Shown: in pieces, positions 43,651 to 52,646 of the stretch
Layout: every line of letters starts with the position of its first letter
How positions within the stretch are numbered: position 1 is the first letter of the stretch
Assembly: GCA_965655795.1 (NCBI GenBank)
Contig: CBFHHY010000002.1
Span: 1 to 64,000 of the forward strand
Source of the DNA: TMED14 sp002167805
GTDB taxonomy: Bacteria > Bacteroidota > Bacteroidia > Flavobacteriales > Schleiferiaceae
Direction of reading: 5' to 3'
Length of the DNA: 64,000 bases
Notes under the pieces: generated by a model
The model's input: the letters and a program-made list of their open reading frames with translations, nothing else
Told to the model about the DNA's origin: nothing
Databases searched by the model: none
Position numbers and translations under genes: made by a program

Positions 43651-44589
43651 CTAGAAAATAAAATTCTCTGATGAATGTGAATCTAGAAGCAACCCTAGTC
43701 CTATAAATACCGAAAATAATAGGCATAGTATAACAGATGGTTTGAGAAGTATATCAAAATCTTTCGAAGACTTGGCTTTCCAAACTTCTAACACGCATTG
43801 AAAAAAGAAAGGGGTAAGCGCTAAAAATAAAAAATCTATTCGAGAAGTAGTTCCATTCAGATACATAAAACAGACTGCAGATAATAAAGAGAAAAAAATC
43901 AAAATAGTTTGATAAACACGGGCATTTCTTTCGCCTAAGATTAATGCTATGGTTTTCTTCCCTGCCTGATCATCTGATTTTAAGTCTCGCATATTGTTCA
44001 AATTCAAAACCGAAGCTGCAAGAAACCCAATTGATAAACTAGGAAGAAGAACAATAAAATGAAAACCTTTTGATTGAAGAATAAAACTTCCAAAAACTCC
44101 CACTGGCCCGAAAAAAAATATTACAAAAAAATCACCCCATGCCTTATAACCATATGATGAGCCAAGAGTATAATCTCTAGCAGCCCAAATTGCAACTAAG
44201 CCTACAAATGAAAAAAACAAGAAAATTTGTATTGGCTCATTAAAGCCAAAAGAACCAAAATAAGATGTCAAAACCGTTAAAAATATAGATCCTAATATTG
44301 ATAATCGAATCGCAATTTTCATTTGATTTGAAGAAATATTTCCTGATGAAACTGAACGCGCCTCCGCTCCTTTCGAACGTTTTGAGTCAACACCACTAAT
44401 AAAGTCCCCATAATCATTTGATAGGTTAGATAAAACTTGATATGAACTCGCAGTCAAAAACATTAAAATAAGAGTCACGAAACTGAAAGAGCCTCTGTCT
44501 GCAGAGATTAATGAGCCCAATAATATACTCGCAAGAGCAAGGGGTAAAGTCCTTAACCTAAATGCAGAAATCCAAGAACGAAGTTTCAA
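43651..44589 (-). CDS. menA: 1,4-dihydroxy-2-naphthoate polyprenyltransferase
   Basis: A 312-residue integral membrane prenyltransferase with about eight or nine hydrophobic segments. The two Asp-rich Mg/diphosphate sites are NLSNDYGDFISGVDS (about 56-70) and NLNNMRDLKSDDQAG (about 195-209), typical of MenA in the UbiA superfamily. It joins the naphthoate ring to the isoprenoid chain at the inner membrane, giving demethylmenaquinone. Its ATG overlaps the menB stop by four bases. Confidence 0.93.
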   Translation of the reverse strand: MKLRSWISAFRLRTLPLALASILLGSLISADRGSFSFVTLILMFLTASSYQVLSNLSNDYGDFISGVDSKRSKGAEARSVSSGNISSNQMKIAIRLSILGSIFLTVLTSYFGSFGFNEPIQIFLFFSFVGLVAIWAARDYTLGSSYGYKAWGDFFVIFFFGPVGVFGSFILQSKGFHFIVLLPSLSIGFLAASVLNLNNMRDLKSDDQAGKKTIALILGERNARVYQTILIFFSLLSAVCFMYLNGTTSRIDFLFLALTPFFFQCVLEVWKAKSSKDFDILLKPSVILCLLFSVFIGLGLLLDSHSSENFIF

Positions 44590-45401
44590 GGGAATGTGGG
44601 AAATTTATCGAAATCTGGATCTCTTTTTTCGAGAAAAGCATTTTTTCCTTCCTGAGCTTCATCCATCAAATAGTACATTAGGGTGGCATCTCCAGCAAAT
44701 TCCATCAATCCTCTTTGACCGTCAAGTTCTGCATTTAGACCTCTTTTTATCATTCTCAATGCCATAGGGGAACGCATCATAATCATCTCGCACCATTCAA
44801 TCACTTTATCCTCAAGCTTATTCTGGGGGACGACACAATTTACCATACCCATATCAAGGGCTTCCTCTGCATTATATTGCTTGCACAAAAACCAAATTTC
44901 ACGGGCCTTTTTTTGTCCAACATGACGAGCTAGGTAAGAACTACCAAAACCGGCGTCAAAGCTCCCTACTTTCGGCCCTGTTTGACCAAATTTTGCGTTT
45001 TCAGAAGCGATAGTCAAGTCACATACGACATGTAATACATGGCCTCCGCCTATGGCGTAACCATTGACCATAGCTATCACAGGTTTTGGAATCTCCCTGA
45101 TTCTTTTATGCAGGTCAAGAACATTCAACCTTGGCACACCATCTTCTCCAACATATCCTCCGACACCTTTTACATTTTGATCTCCTCCCGAACAAAAGGA
45201 TTTATCTCCCTCGCCCGTTAGAACAATGACTCTAATATCTGCTTTTTCCCTACAAATGTCAAAAGCCTCAATCATTTGATTATTTGTTTCTGGACGAAAA
45301 GCATTATATACATCAGGGCGATTGATGGTAATTTTTGCTACTCCGTTAAACGCCTCAAACTTAATATCTGAGTATTCTTTTATTGGTATCCATGTCCTCA
45401 T
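44586..45401 (-). CDS. menB: 1,4-dihydroxy-2-naphthoyl-CoA synthase
   Basis: A 271-residue crotonase-fold enzyme that closes the second ring of menaquinone. Oxyanion and substrate motifs are SFCSGGDQNVKG and GYAIGGGHVLHVVCDLTIA; KFGQTGPKVGSFDAGFGS identifies MenB rather than an enoyl-CoA hydratase. The Gly within VGSFDAG places it with the bicarbonate-dependent type, by family knowledge. It is 13 bases downstream of menD and overlaps menA by four bases. Confidence 0.95.
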   Translation of the reverse strand: MRTWIPIKEYSDIKFEAFNGVAKITINRPDVYNAFRPETNNQMIEAFDICREKADIRVIVLTGEGDKSFCSGGDQNVKGVGGYVGEDGVPRLNVLDLHKRIREIPKPVIAMVNGYAIGGGHVLHVVCDLTIASENAKFGQTGPKVGSFDAGFGSSYLARHVGQKKAREIWFLCKQYNAEEALDMGMVNCVVPQNKLEDKVIEWCEMIMMRSPMALRMIKRGLNAELDGQRGLMEFAGDATLMYYLMDEAQEGKNAFLEKRDPDFDKFPTFP

Positions 45402-45414
45402 AATTGTCTATCGT

Positions 45415-47013
45415 TTATTTAAATCTGCTATTCCACATTTTGTCATTCGTCGAAGAATCAGTTATTACTTCTAAAACACTTGAATTTGGCGATTCAATGA
45501 ATTTCTTCCAAACAATTTCCCATTGGTCAATTTTTGAAACATAAAAATATTCTAAACCAGTGTAAGAAACCAAGTTTTTAATACTACGATTATGCTTATA
45601 ACTCAGGTGAGTTTCAAATATATCCGAATCAATAGCCTTTGGAAGGCGTCGAAAGATATCTCCCCCGTGATTATTTAAAACTACCACCTTGAGTCCAGGA
45701 GAAACATGATTATTTAAAAATGCATTACTATCGTAAAAAAATGCTAAATCTCCAGTAATCAAGAGCGTCCGTTTTCCAGATATCCATGCAGATCCAACAG
45801 CAGTAGATGAGCAACCATCTATTCCGCTTGTTCCTCTATTAGAGTAATGAGTTTGGCCCTTCTGATTCCAACCGCCAGAGGACCATGAGTGAATACCATA
45901 TCTGACAGAAGACGAATTTGCCCAATGTATGTCCCAATTTTTCAATCCATATTTTGAAATCTTTTCATTTACCCACAAATCTGACCATTGATCAGTTTCC
46001 TTATAAAGTCTTGGGGACCAATTTTTTAACCAAGCAGCGTCTAGTTTAGGTATGGAATCAAATAAATATTTCAAACCTTTTTTGGAGGCTAACTCGAGAG
46101 TAAATTTTAAATTCCCAAACATATCTGGATGCGGTGATGAGGGACCGATGTGCATATGTTGAATACCATTTAAACGATTTTTGGATTTTTTTGATATCCA
46201 TGCTCCTCCGACAGTAACCACAGCATCAAAAGGAATTTGAGTATTATCCATTAAGACATCATCGAGGCTGATTGCGTTTAGATTAGATAATTGACTTAAA
46301 TGCTCTGCCACGACAAGCCAACCTTTAAATCTAAAATTCACTACGATATCATCTATTTTTCCCCATTCTGGATTCCATTGTCCAACAATTAAAACTGGAT
46401 GTTTAGCCTTTGAAATCCAATCCGGAATTTTTAAAAATTCCTTATTTACAAGCTTTACTCTTGAAATTCTTTCAAAGGAAGAAATATTCAATGATACCGA
46501 TGCTTCATATAAAGGCTCTTTTATCGGAACATTAATGTGAACTGGCCCATCCTTCAAGAAAGAGAGAGAGTTGCATATTTTATCTGTATTATATTGTATT
46601 GATTTTTCTGGATTTAGAAGAGATGAAGCTCTTAAATGTCCTTCATATATATTTTCTTGTCTTATTGATTGACCATGGCCATTATCAATCAAGTTTTTTG
46701 GACGATCTGCTGTTATCACTAAAAGGGGAACTCGCTGATAGAAAGCCTCTGCTACAGCTGGTGCATAATTAAGAGCTGCGGTTCCGCTAGTACAAACTAA
46801 AATAACCGGCTTTCCCGATCTTATTGATGTACCCAAAGCAAAATATCCAGCGCTTCTCTCATCAAGTATTATAGCATTAGGGCATTTTAAAGATGAAAAA
46901 GCATGAAGTAAAGGGGCATTACGACTTCCTGGAGAAGATATCCAAGCAGAAAAACTTATCTCTTGAAGCAAAATCCCTATAGCAGCTGAGAGGGGCTGAA
47001 AATCTTGCGGCAT
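45415..47013 (-). CDS. menD: 2-succinyl-5-enolpyruvyl-6-hydroxy-3-cyclohexene-1-carboxylate synthase
   Basis: A 532-residue thiamine-diphosphate enzyme that adds succinyl-semialdehyde from 2-oxoglutarate to isochorismate. It begins MPQDFQPLSAAIGILLQE at ATG 47013, sharing one base with the menF stop (TGATG). It has the family motif SPGSRNAPL (about 27-35), CTSGTAALNYAPAVAEAFY, TADRP and a TPP-binding region near ITGDLAFFYDSNAFLNN. An upstream in-frame ATG at 47067 lies inside menF and does not fit the family N-terminus. Confidence 0.94.
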   Translation of the reverse strand: MPQDFQPLSAAIGILLQEISFSAWISSPGSRNAPLLHAFSSLKCPNAIILDERSAGYFALGTSIRSGKPVILVCTSGTAALNYAPAVAEAFYQRVPLLVITADRPKNLIDNGHGQSIRQENIYEGHLRASSLLNPEKSIQYNTDKICNSLSFLKDGPVHINVPIKEPLYEASVSLNISSFERISRVKLVNKEFLKIPDWISKAKHPVLIVGQWNPEWGKIDDIVVNFRFKGWLVVAEHLSQLSNLNAISLDDVLMDNTQIPFDAVVTVGGAWISKKSKNRLNGIQHMHIGPSSPHPDMFGNLKFTLELASKKGLKYLFDSIPKLDAAWLKNWSPRLYKETDQWSDLWVNEKISKYGLKNWDIHWANSSSVRYGIHSWSSGGWNQKGQTHYSNRGTSGIDGCSSTAVGSAWISGKRTLLITGDLAFFYDSNAFLNNHVSPGLKVVVLNNHGGDIFRRLPKAIDSDIFETHLSYKHNRSIKNLVSYTGLEYFYVSKIDQWEIVWKKFIESPNSSVLEVITDSSTNDKMWNSRFK

Positions 47014-47984
47014 CACTCTGTTATAACGCGATGAAGCGTTTTTAGTTTTTCCTCTGTTTCGTTCCACTCATCTTCAGGCTTTGACTTGGGTGTTATTCCA
47101 GCTCCAGCATATGATAAAATTCCATTATTACCTAGTTCCATACATCTAAGATTCACATAGAATATTGACCGAGTCTGTTTTTGCCATCCAAAATATCCAG
47201 AATAAAAAGAACGATTATAGTTTTCGTGCTGAAGTATAAATGCTTTTGATTGAGCTCTAGGTAATCCGCCTACAGCCGGCGTTGGGTGTAATGATCTTGC
47301 TGTTTTTAAAGCATTCTTTAATGGATGAAAAGCTTCTATTAATGAGCACAAGTGTTCAACCGGACCCGCAGCTAAGGTTTTTGGATCTCCAATATTAATA
47401 TTCTGACAACCTAAAGCATCTAACATTTGAACAATATCTCGAGTAACTAGCTGTTGCTCTTCTTCTTCTTTAATTCCCCATTTACCATCATAATTTATTG
47501 GTCTAGTGGCCGCGAGGCTCATCGTTCTGAAGTGATTTCCATTGAGTTCCATTAAGCATTCAGGTGTAGCTCCAATCCATAAAGTAAAACCATCTATCAA
47601 AATCATATAAATAGAGGCCAGTGGGTATTGGTCGCATAGCTTGTTAAACATCTCAACTGGAGATGCCGAACCCAATTTATGTGCTTTCGTTCGCGATAAA
47701 ACCACCTTCTCAAGAGCATTATTTTTGCATGAGCTCAAAGCTTTTTGGACTAATTTTAAATAATCACTTTTGGAATGTGAATCATTCATATTAATTTTTG
47801 GTAAACTAGTTAGTTTTAAATTAGATTTTACCCATTTATCACAATTTTTAATTATCGTCTCAGAGATTGATAATTGAATCAATTGCCCATCAAATGGAGC
47901 AAAATAAAAATCACCATCATTTTTTTCTCTTAAAGAGAATACGATTGATTTTTTTCCAGGCTCACGTATCCAGGCAAATGACAT
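47013..47984 (-). CDS. menF: Isochorismate synthase
   Basis: A 323-residue chorismate-utilising enzyme that makes isochorismate for menaquinone. The conserved core is complete: KVVLSRTKAHKLG, GATPECLMEL, LAATRPINYD, EHLCSLIEAF, HPTPAVGGLPR and SYAGAGITPKSKPEDEWNE. It is shorter than E. coli MenF (about 430) because the N-terminal extension is missing, which is usual in Bacteroidota. It lies seven bases after menI and shares one base with menD. Assignment to MenF rather than a siderophore isochorismate synthase follows from the operon. Confidence 0.93.
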   Translation of the reverse strand: MSFAWIREPGKKSIVFSLREKNDGDFYFAPFDGQLIQLSISETIIKNCDKWVKSNLKLTSLPKINMNDSHSKSDYLKLVQKALSSCKNNALEKVVLSRTKAHKLGSASPVEMFNKLCDQYPLASIYMILIDGFTLWIGATPECLMELNGNHFRTMSLAATRPINYDGKWGIKEEEEQQLVTRDIVQMLDALGCQNINIGDPKTLAAGPVEHLCSLIEAFHPLKNALKTARSLHPTPAVGGLPRAQSKAFILQHENYNRSFYSGYFGWQKQTRSIFYVNLRCMELGNNGILSYAGAGITPKSKPEDEWNETEEKLKTLHRVITE

Positions 47985-47991
47985 TAGAATT

Positions 47992-48423
47992 CTATTTGTT
48001 TCTTTTTTTTCTTGAAATAATCACATTGGTCATCTTTACAAATGAAATAAGTTTCTCATCATCATCCGTTACTCTAATTTCGAGGACATGACTACTTCTT
48101 CCTTTATGCAGAAATTTTGCTTCAGCGTAGACATAGCCACCTGATATACTTTTCAAATGATTAGCTGCAATTTCCTGCCCCACAGCAATATATTCACTTG
48201 GATTATCAATAAAAACATTAGAGGCAGCACTACCTATTGTCTCTGCCAAAGAAAGGGTTGCTCCTCCATGAAGAATTCCAGCAGGCTGAAGATGTTTAGG
48301 GCTAACTGGCATCTTTCCTCGAAGAATATCTTTATCCATGCTGGTATATTGAATATCTAATGTTTCCATTAGTGTACCTGAACGTTTTTGATTCATGGTA
48401 TCAATAATTTGTTGATTTGTCAT
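47992..48423 (-). CDS. menI: Hotdog-fold thioesterase, probable 1,4-dihydroxy-2-naphthoyl-CoA hydrolase
   Basis: A 143-residue PaaI/YdiI-type hotdog thioesterase from ATG 48423 (MTNQQIIDTMN). HGGATLSLAETIGSAA (about 61-76) carries the catalytic Glu after the oxyanion Gly-Gly, and QEIAANHLKS is the family signature. As the first gene of the men operon it should hydrolyse DHNA-CoA, the MenI step; this rests on position and family. An upstream in-frame ATG would precede the promoter box TATCTTTG that ends four bases before 48423, so that start is rejected. Confidence 0.87.
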   Translation of the reverse strand: MTNQQIIDTMNQKRSGTLMETLDIQYTSMDKDILRGKMPVSPKHLQPAGILHGGATLSLAETIGSAASNVFIDNPSEYIAVGQEIAANHLKSISGGYVYAEAKFLHKGRSSHVLEIRVTDDDEKLISFVKMTNVIISRKKRNK

Positions 48424-48424
48424 C

Positions 48425-48454
48425 TTGCAAAGATACATGAAGGCATTACCTTTG
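48425..48454 (+). promoter_or_regulatory. Promoter of thrS
   Basis: TTG (48425-48427), a 19-base spacer and TACCTTTG (48447-48454) match the Bacteroidota -33/-7 consensus. The thrS ATG is 28 bases further on. The element overlaps the men operon promoter on the other strand. Confidence 0.6.
48428..48435 (-). promoter_or_regulatory. -7 box TATCTTTG of the men operon
   Basis: An exact TAnnTTTG on the minus strand ending four bases before the menI ATG, which implies a leaderless operon mRNA. A TTTG lies 24 bases upstream. Confidence 0.5.
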
Positions 48455-48482
48455 TATTTCAAACTTCATTTGTAAAGAAGCT

Positions 48483-50420
48483 ATGATAGATATTACTTTT
48501 CCAGACGGCAGTGTTCGCAATTACCAAAAAGGCACATCAGCTAAAAACATTGCTGAATCAATTTCTCAAGGTCTGGCAAGAAACGCTCTTACTGCAAAAT
48601 GGAATGATCAAACCATAGAGCTTAATGACCCAATAAATGAATCGGGTAAATTAGAATTTTTTACTTGGGAAGATTCTGAAGGGAAAAGTGCATTCTGGCA
48701 CTCAAGCGCTCATGTCTTAGCTCAGGGAATTATGCATTTTTATCCAGACGCCTTACTAACTATTGGTCCATCTATCGAGAACGGATTTTACTATGATGTA
48801 GACTTTGGCGATGAGGACTTCGGAGAAAAGGATTTTAAAAGATTAGAGGATAAAATGATCGAATTTGCGAGGCAAAAGCACAAATTCAAAATGAGATCAG
48901 TTTCCAAAAAAGATGCTTTAAGTTTATTTAAAAAAAATCCTTTTAAAACTGAACTTATCAAGAACTTAGAGGATGGCTCTATCACTTTTTGCGATCACTC
49001 AGACTTCACTGATTTATGTCGAGGGGGACATATTCCCAATACAGGACTATTGAAAAGCTTTAAAATTATGAGTGTTGCAGGTGCATATTGGAGAGGAGAT
49101 GAGAATAAACCTCAACTTTCTAGAGTTTACGGGATTTCTTTCCCTAAGCATTCTATGTTAGTTAAGCACCTAGAAATGCTGGAAGAAGCAAAAAAAAGAG
49201 ATCATAGAAAACTTGGAAAAGAGTTAGAACTTTTTACTTTTTCTCAAACAGTAGGTCTAGGTCTACCTCTATGGTTGCCAAAAGGAGCATCATTGAGAGA
49301 GCGTCTCGAAAACTTTCTCAAAAAAGTTCAATCCAAAGCTGGGTATTCTGGTGTAATAACTCCCCACATTGGAAATAAGGAACTTTATGTTTGCTCTGGT
49401 CATTATGACAAGTATGGTAAGGACAGCTTTCAACCAATAACGACACCCTCAGATGGCGAGGAGTACCTCTTAAAACCCATGAATTGCCCTCACCATTGTG
49501 AAATATATAAATCCTCACCCAGGTCATATAGAGATCTTCCAATTAGATTTGCTGAGTTTGGAACCGTCTACAGATTTGAACAGAGTGGCGAACTTCATGG
49601 GCTAACCCGAGTTCGAGGATTTACTCAGGACGATGCACATATATTTTGCGCTCCTGAACAATTACAATCAGAATTTGAAAAAGTTATAGATCTAGTCCTT
49701 TACATTTTTAAAACACTTGATTTTAAAAAATTCAATGCTCAGATTAGCCTTAGAGATCCAGAAAGTCCGGAGAAATATATCGGATCTTCTGAAAATTGGG
49801 ATAAAGCAGAAGCTGCAATAATAGATAGCTCAAATAAAAAAGGAATTCAAACAAATATTGAATACGGTGAAGCCGCATTTTACGGACCCAAATTAGATTT
49901 TATGGTAAATGATGCCCTGGGGCGATCTTGGCAATTAGGAACTATTCAAGTCGATTATAATTTACCGGAAAGATTTGATTTAACCTATAAAGGGTCCGAT
50001 AATAATCAACATCGGCCAGTTATGATTCACCGTGCCCCTTTCGGTTCAATGGAACGTTTTGTTGCTGTTTTACTTGAACATTGTGCTGGGAATTTCCCTT
50101 TATGGCTGACGCCGGATCAAGTTTCTATACTTCCAATATCTGAGAAATTCCATCACTATGCCGAAGAGGTTGCCAGTCTGTTAGAAATGTCCGATATTCG
50201 CGCCCTTATTGACGATAGGAATGAAAAAATTGGAAGAAAGATTCGAGACTCAGAAATCAAGAAAATTCCTTTCATGATTATCATTGGTGAAAAAGAGGTT
50301 AAAGAACAAGTCTTATCGATTCGTCGCCATGGACATGGAGATATTGGTACTTTTAAAATTGATGAGTTCTGCAAGCTAGTGCAAGAAGAGGTTGAAAATG
50401 CTTTAAATGCCTTTGAATAA
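48483..50420 (+). CDS. thrS: Threonyl-tRNA synthetase
   Basis: A 645-residue class II synthetase, full length. The TGS domain (about 1-62) starts MIDITFPDGSVRNY. The editing domain has HSSAHVLAQ and the DLCRGGHIP block. The catalytic core shows MNCPHHCEIY with zinc-ligand Cys, RFAEFGTVYRFEQSGELHGLTRVRGFTQ-type motif 2 (about 358-385), and motif 3 near HRAPFGSMERF. The anticodon-binding domain is C-terminal. It heads a thrS-infC-rpmI-rplT run, a conserved bacterial translation cluster. Confidence 0.97.
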   Translation: MIDITFPDGSVRNYQKGTSAKNIAESISQGLARNALTAKWNDQTIELNDPINESGKLEFFTWEDSEGKSAFWHSSAHVLAQGIMHFYPDALLTIGPSIENGFYYDVDFGDEDFGEKDFKRLEDKMIEFARQKHKFKMRSVSKKDALSLFKKNPFKTELIKNLEDGSITFCDHSDFTDLCRGGHIPNTGLLKSFKIMSVAGAYWRGDENKPQLSRVYGISFPKHSMLVKHLEMLEEAKKRDHRKLGKELELFTFSQTVGLGLPLWLPKGASLRERLENFLKKVQSKAGYSGVITPHIGNKELYVCSGHYDKYGKDSFQPITTPSDGEEYLLKPMNCPHHCEIYKSSPRSYRDLPIRFAEFGTVYRFEQSGELHGLTRVRGFTQDDAHIFCAPEQLQSEFEKVIDLVLYIFKTLDFKKFNAQISLRDPESPEKYIGSSENWDKAEAAIIDSSNKKGIQTNIEYGEAAFYGPKLDFMVNDALGRSWQLGTIQVDYNLPERFDLTYKGSDNNQHRPVMIHRAPFGSMERFVAVLLEHCAGNFPLWLTPDQVSILPISEKFHHYAEEVASLLEMSDIRALIDDRNEKIGRKIRDSEIKKIPFMIIIGEKEVKEQVLSIRRHGHGDIGTFKIDEFCKLVQEEVENALNAFE

Positions 50421-50457
50421 AAAGAATAGTGAAATTAGTAATTAAAAATATAAAACC

Positions 50458-51015
50458 CTGAACAAGCCCTACCGAGGACATGGTAATAACCGCCATGTCA
50501 AACCTGAAAATCCTCACAAGATTAATGAAGCAATTCGCATTCCGAGTGTTAGATTAATCTTAGAAGGAAAAGAACCGATTGTAGTTACATCTGAAAAAGC
50601 GCTTTCAATGGCTCAAGATTTAGGATTAGACCTTGTATTAATAGCAGAAAGAGCGGACCCTCCAGTATGTAAAATAATTGATTACAAGAAGTTTCTTTAC
50701 GATCAGAAAAAAAAGCAGAAAGAAATTGCCTCCAAAGCAATGAAAGTTGTAGTAAAAGAAATCCGCTTTGGGCCTCAGACAGATAACCACGATTATGAAT
50801 TTAAACTGAAGCACGCAAGAAAATTTCTCGAAGATGGAGCAAAACTCAAATCTTTTGTTTTCTTTCGAGGAAGATCAATCATATACAAAGAGCAAGGAGA
50901 ACTGCTATTGCTTCGTCTCGCACAAGATGTATCTGACATCGGTAAAGTTGAGGCTTTACCACATCTTGAAGGAAAAAAGATGTTTATTCTCATTGCACCA
51001 TTGAAAAAGAAATAA
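50458..51015 (+). CDS. infC: Translation initiation factor IF-3 (CTG start)
   Basis: The full protein is 185 residues and starts before the first ATG at 50608. Upstream codons read NKPYRGHGNNR, then INEAIRIPSVRLILEG, the expected IF-3 N-terminal domain, back to an in-frame stop at 50443. Between them the only start-like codon is CTG at 50458, giving an N-terminus of Met-Asn-Lys-Pro-Tyr-Arg. IF-3 discriminates against non-standard starts and in E. coli represses its own AUU-started mRNA, so CTG fits the same autoregulation. The C-terminal domain has KIIDYKKFLYDQ and ends in a Lys-rich tail. It lies 37 bases after thrS. Confidence 0.93.
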   Translation: MNKPYRGHGNNRHVKPENPHKINEAIRIPSVRLILEGKEPIVVTSEKALSMAQDLGLDLVLIAERADPPVCKIIDYKKFLYDQKKKQKEIASKAMKVVVKEIRFGPQTDNHDYEFKLKHARKFLEDGAKLKSFVFFRGRSIIYKEQGELLLLRLAQDVSDIGKVEALPHLEGKKMFILIAPLKKK

Positions 51016-51029
51016 TAATATTAACTTCG
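51001..51029 (+). promoter_or_regulatory. Putative internal promoter before rpmI
   Basis: TTG (51001-51003), an 18-base spacer and TAACTTCG (51022-51029) resemble the -33/-7 promoter, 21 bases before the rpmI ATG. It could give extra L35 and L20 independent of infC. Confidence 0.4.
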
Positions 51030-51050
51030 CAAACCAAATTTCAAGGAATT

Positions 51051-51245
51051 ATGCCAAAGATGAAAACAAAGTCCAGTGCTAAAAAGCGTTTTAAACTCAC
51101 TGGAACTGGTCAAATCAAACGAAAGCATGCTTTCAAAAGTCATATTTTGACAAAAAAAGCAACAGATCGAAAGCGTCGTTTAACCCAATCGACATTGGTT
51201 CACTCTTCAGATGTGAAATCAATCAAGGAACAGTTGGTTCTGTAA
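51051..51245 (+). CDS. rpmI: 50S ribosomal protein L35
   Basis: A 64-residue basic protein with the L35 hallmarks MPKMKTKSSAKKRF at the N-terminus and KRKHAFKSHILTKKATDRKRRL in the middle (about 24-45). Position between infC and rplT is the standard order. Confidence 0.97.
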   Translation: MPKMKTKSSAKKRFKLTGTGQIKRKHAFKSHILTKKATDRKRRLTQSTLVHSSDVKSIKEQLVL

Positions 51246-51324
51246 CCCTTTAGTTTAATAATAACCATGCGTAAGCGCTTCCAAAGAGAGTATTTTGCTC
51301 CGCGCCACCAAAAATTAATTTAAT

Positions 51325-51669
51325 ATGCCACGTTCAGTAAATAATGTAGCCTCAAAAGCTCGAAGAAAAAAAATAATGAAAATGGCCAAAGGTTACTTTG
51401 GTCGAAGAAAAAACGTTTGGACTGTTGCCAAAAATGCCGTTGAAAAAGGCCTTCAATACGCCTACAGAGACCGACGTAACAAAAAAAGAAATTTTCGTGC
51501 TCATTGGATTACTAGGATTAATGCCGGTGCAAGGAATCATGGACTATCCTACAGTCAATTAATAGGAAAATTACACTCGAATAATATCGAATTAAATCGA
51601 AAAGTTCTCGCGGACCTGGCAATGAATCACCCGGAAGCATTCAAAAAAATTGTCGAAAAAGTCAAATAA
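51325..51669 (+). CDS. rplT: 50S ribosomal protein L20
   Basis: A 114-residue basic protein starting MPRSVNNVASKARRKKIMK, with AKGYFGRRKNVWTVAKNAVEKGLQ-type helices and WITRINAGARNHGLSYSQL (about 72-90), characteristic of L20. It ends the cluster before a strong terminator. The 79 bases between rpmI and rplT hold no recognisable motif. Confidence 0.97.
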   Translation: MPRSVNNVASKARRKKIMKMAKGYFGRRKNVWTVAKNAVEKGLQYAYRDRRNKKRNFRAHWITRINAGARNHGLSYSQLIGKLHSNNIELNRKVLADLAMNHPEAFKKIVEKVK

Positions 51670-51694
51670 TCTTATACTTAAGACATATGTTTAG

Positions 51695-51720
51695 AAAGCC
51701 AGTATCAACTGGCTTTTTTT
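51695..51720 (+). terminator. Rho-independent terminator after rplT
   Basis: AAAGCCAGT (51695-51703) pairs with ACTGGCTTT (51708-51716) around loop ATCA and continues into a T run. Confidence 0.85.
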
Positions 51721-51721
51721 A

Positions 51722-52639
51722 TTACCTAGTATACCAAAATAGTCCGTCTTGAGAGCGCCAGATTTTTGTATGAACGCTGCCATTAAATTCAGATTCAAAA
51801 AACTCAGTACCTTTTGGAAGATTTTTCTCATCAAGATTTTCTGGACGTAAAAACCAATGATTATCAATAATAAAAGAATTGGGATGTCTCAGAAGTTTTT
51901 CATCTAATTCCTCAATCTGAATACAATTAACTCTTCCAAAAGCATGAGCCATGGAAATAGTTTTTGGCTTTTTATATAGCGATTCAGGAGTTCCTGATTC
52001 TACGATACCTCCATCTTGCATAACGTCAATTCGATCCGCCCATTCCAAAGCATCTCGGACATCATGAACAACCATAACTACTGAAGAACCTGATTTACTT
52101 TGCCACAGTTTTAAAATATCCAATAAATTTCTTTTATGCATTGGATCTAAATGACTAAATGGCTCATCTAAAAGCAAGGCTCCTGGACGAGCAATCAATG
52201 CTTGTCCGATGGCTAATCGTTGTAATTCGCCGCCGGATAAGCCTCCTGCCTTTTCATTTGCTGATGGATTCAAATTCAATTCTTTAATCCATTTTCTCAA
52301 GACTCGATCTTCAGATAACTCTGAGCGTATCCCAGCAAATTCTAGAAGGTTATCTCTTACGGTCTTAAAAGGCATTTGGCCAAAGTCTTGGCGGACCATT
52401 TTTATTCTGGGGTGCCCAGGAACAAGGGGAACTCGCACATGTCGCCTTTTACCATACCAAACCTTTCCTTCATCGGGAACAACTCTACCTCCCAAAATAT
52501 TCAAAAATGTTGATTTACCTGACCCCGAGGGACCCAGAAGAGCAATTATTTCGCCACTATCACACGCCCAACTTGGAATTGAAAGCAAAAATCTTTCGAA
52601 ACCATGTAAGATATTCTCTGAGCGTAATCTAATCGGCAT
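51722..52639 (-). CDS. ABC transporter ATP-binding protein
   Basis: A 305-residue ABC ATPase with Walker A GPSGSGKST (36-44), Q-loop region RQDFGQMPF, signature LSGGELQRLAIGQAL (about 133-147) and Walker B ALLLDEPFSHLDP. About 80 residues follow the ATPase core and resemble the regulatory/TOBE-like extension of iron, sulfate and polyamine importers (CUT/Fbp type). No permease or binding protein is encoded next to it, so it either works with a distant permease or has another role. It follows lpdA after seven bases. Confidence 0.88.
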   Translation of the reverse strand: MPIRLRSENILHGFERFLLSIPSWACDSGEIIALLGPSGSGKSTFLNILGGRVVPDEGKVWYGKRRHVRVPLVPGHPRIKMVRQDFGQMPFKTVRDNLLEFAGIRSELSEDRVLRKWIKELNLNPSANEKAGGLSGGELQRLAIGQALIARPGALLLDEPFSHLDPMHKRNLLDILKLWQSKSGSSVVMVVHDVRDALEWADRIDVMQDGGIVESGTPESLYKKPKTISMAHAFGRVNCIQIEELDEKLLRHPNSFIIDNHWFLRPENLDEKNLPKGTEFFESEFNGSVHTKIWRSQDGLFWYTR

Positions 52640-52646
52640 AATTTAT

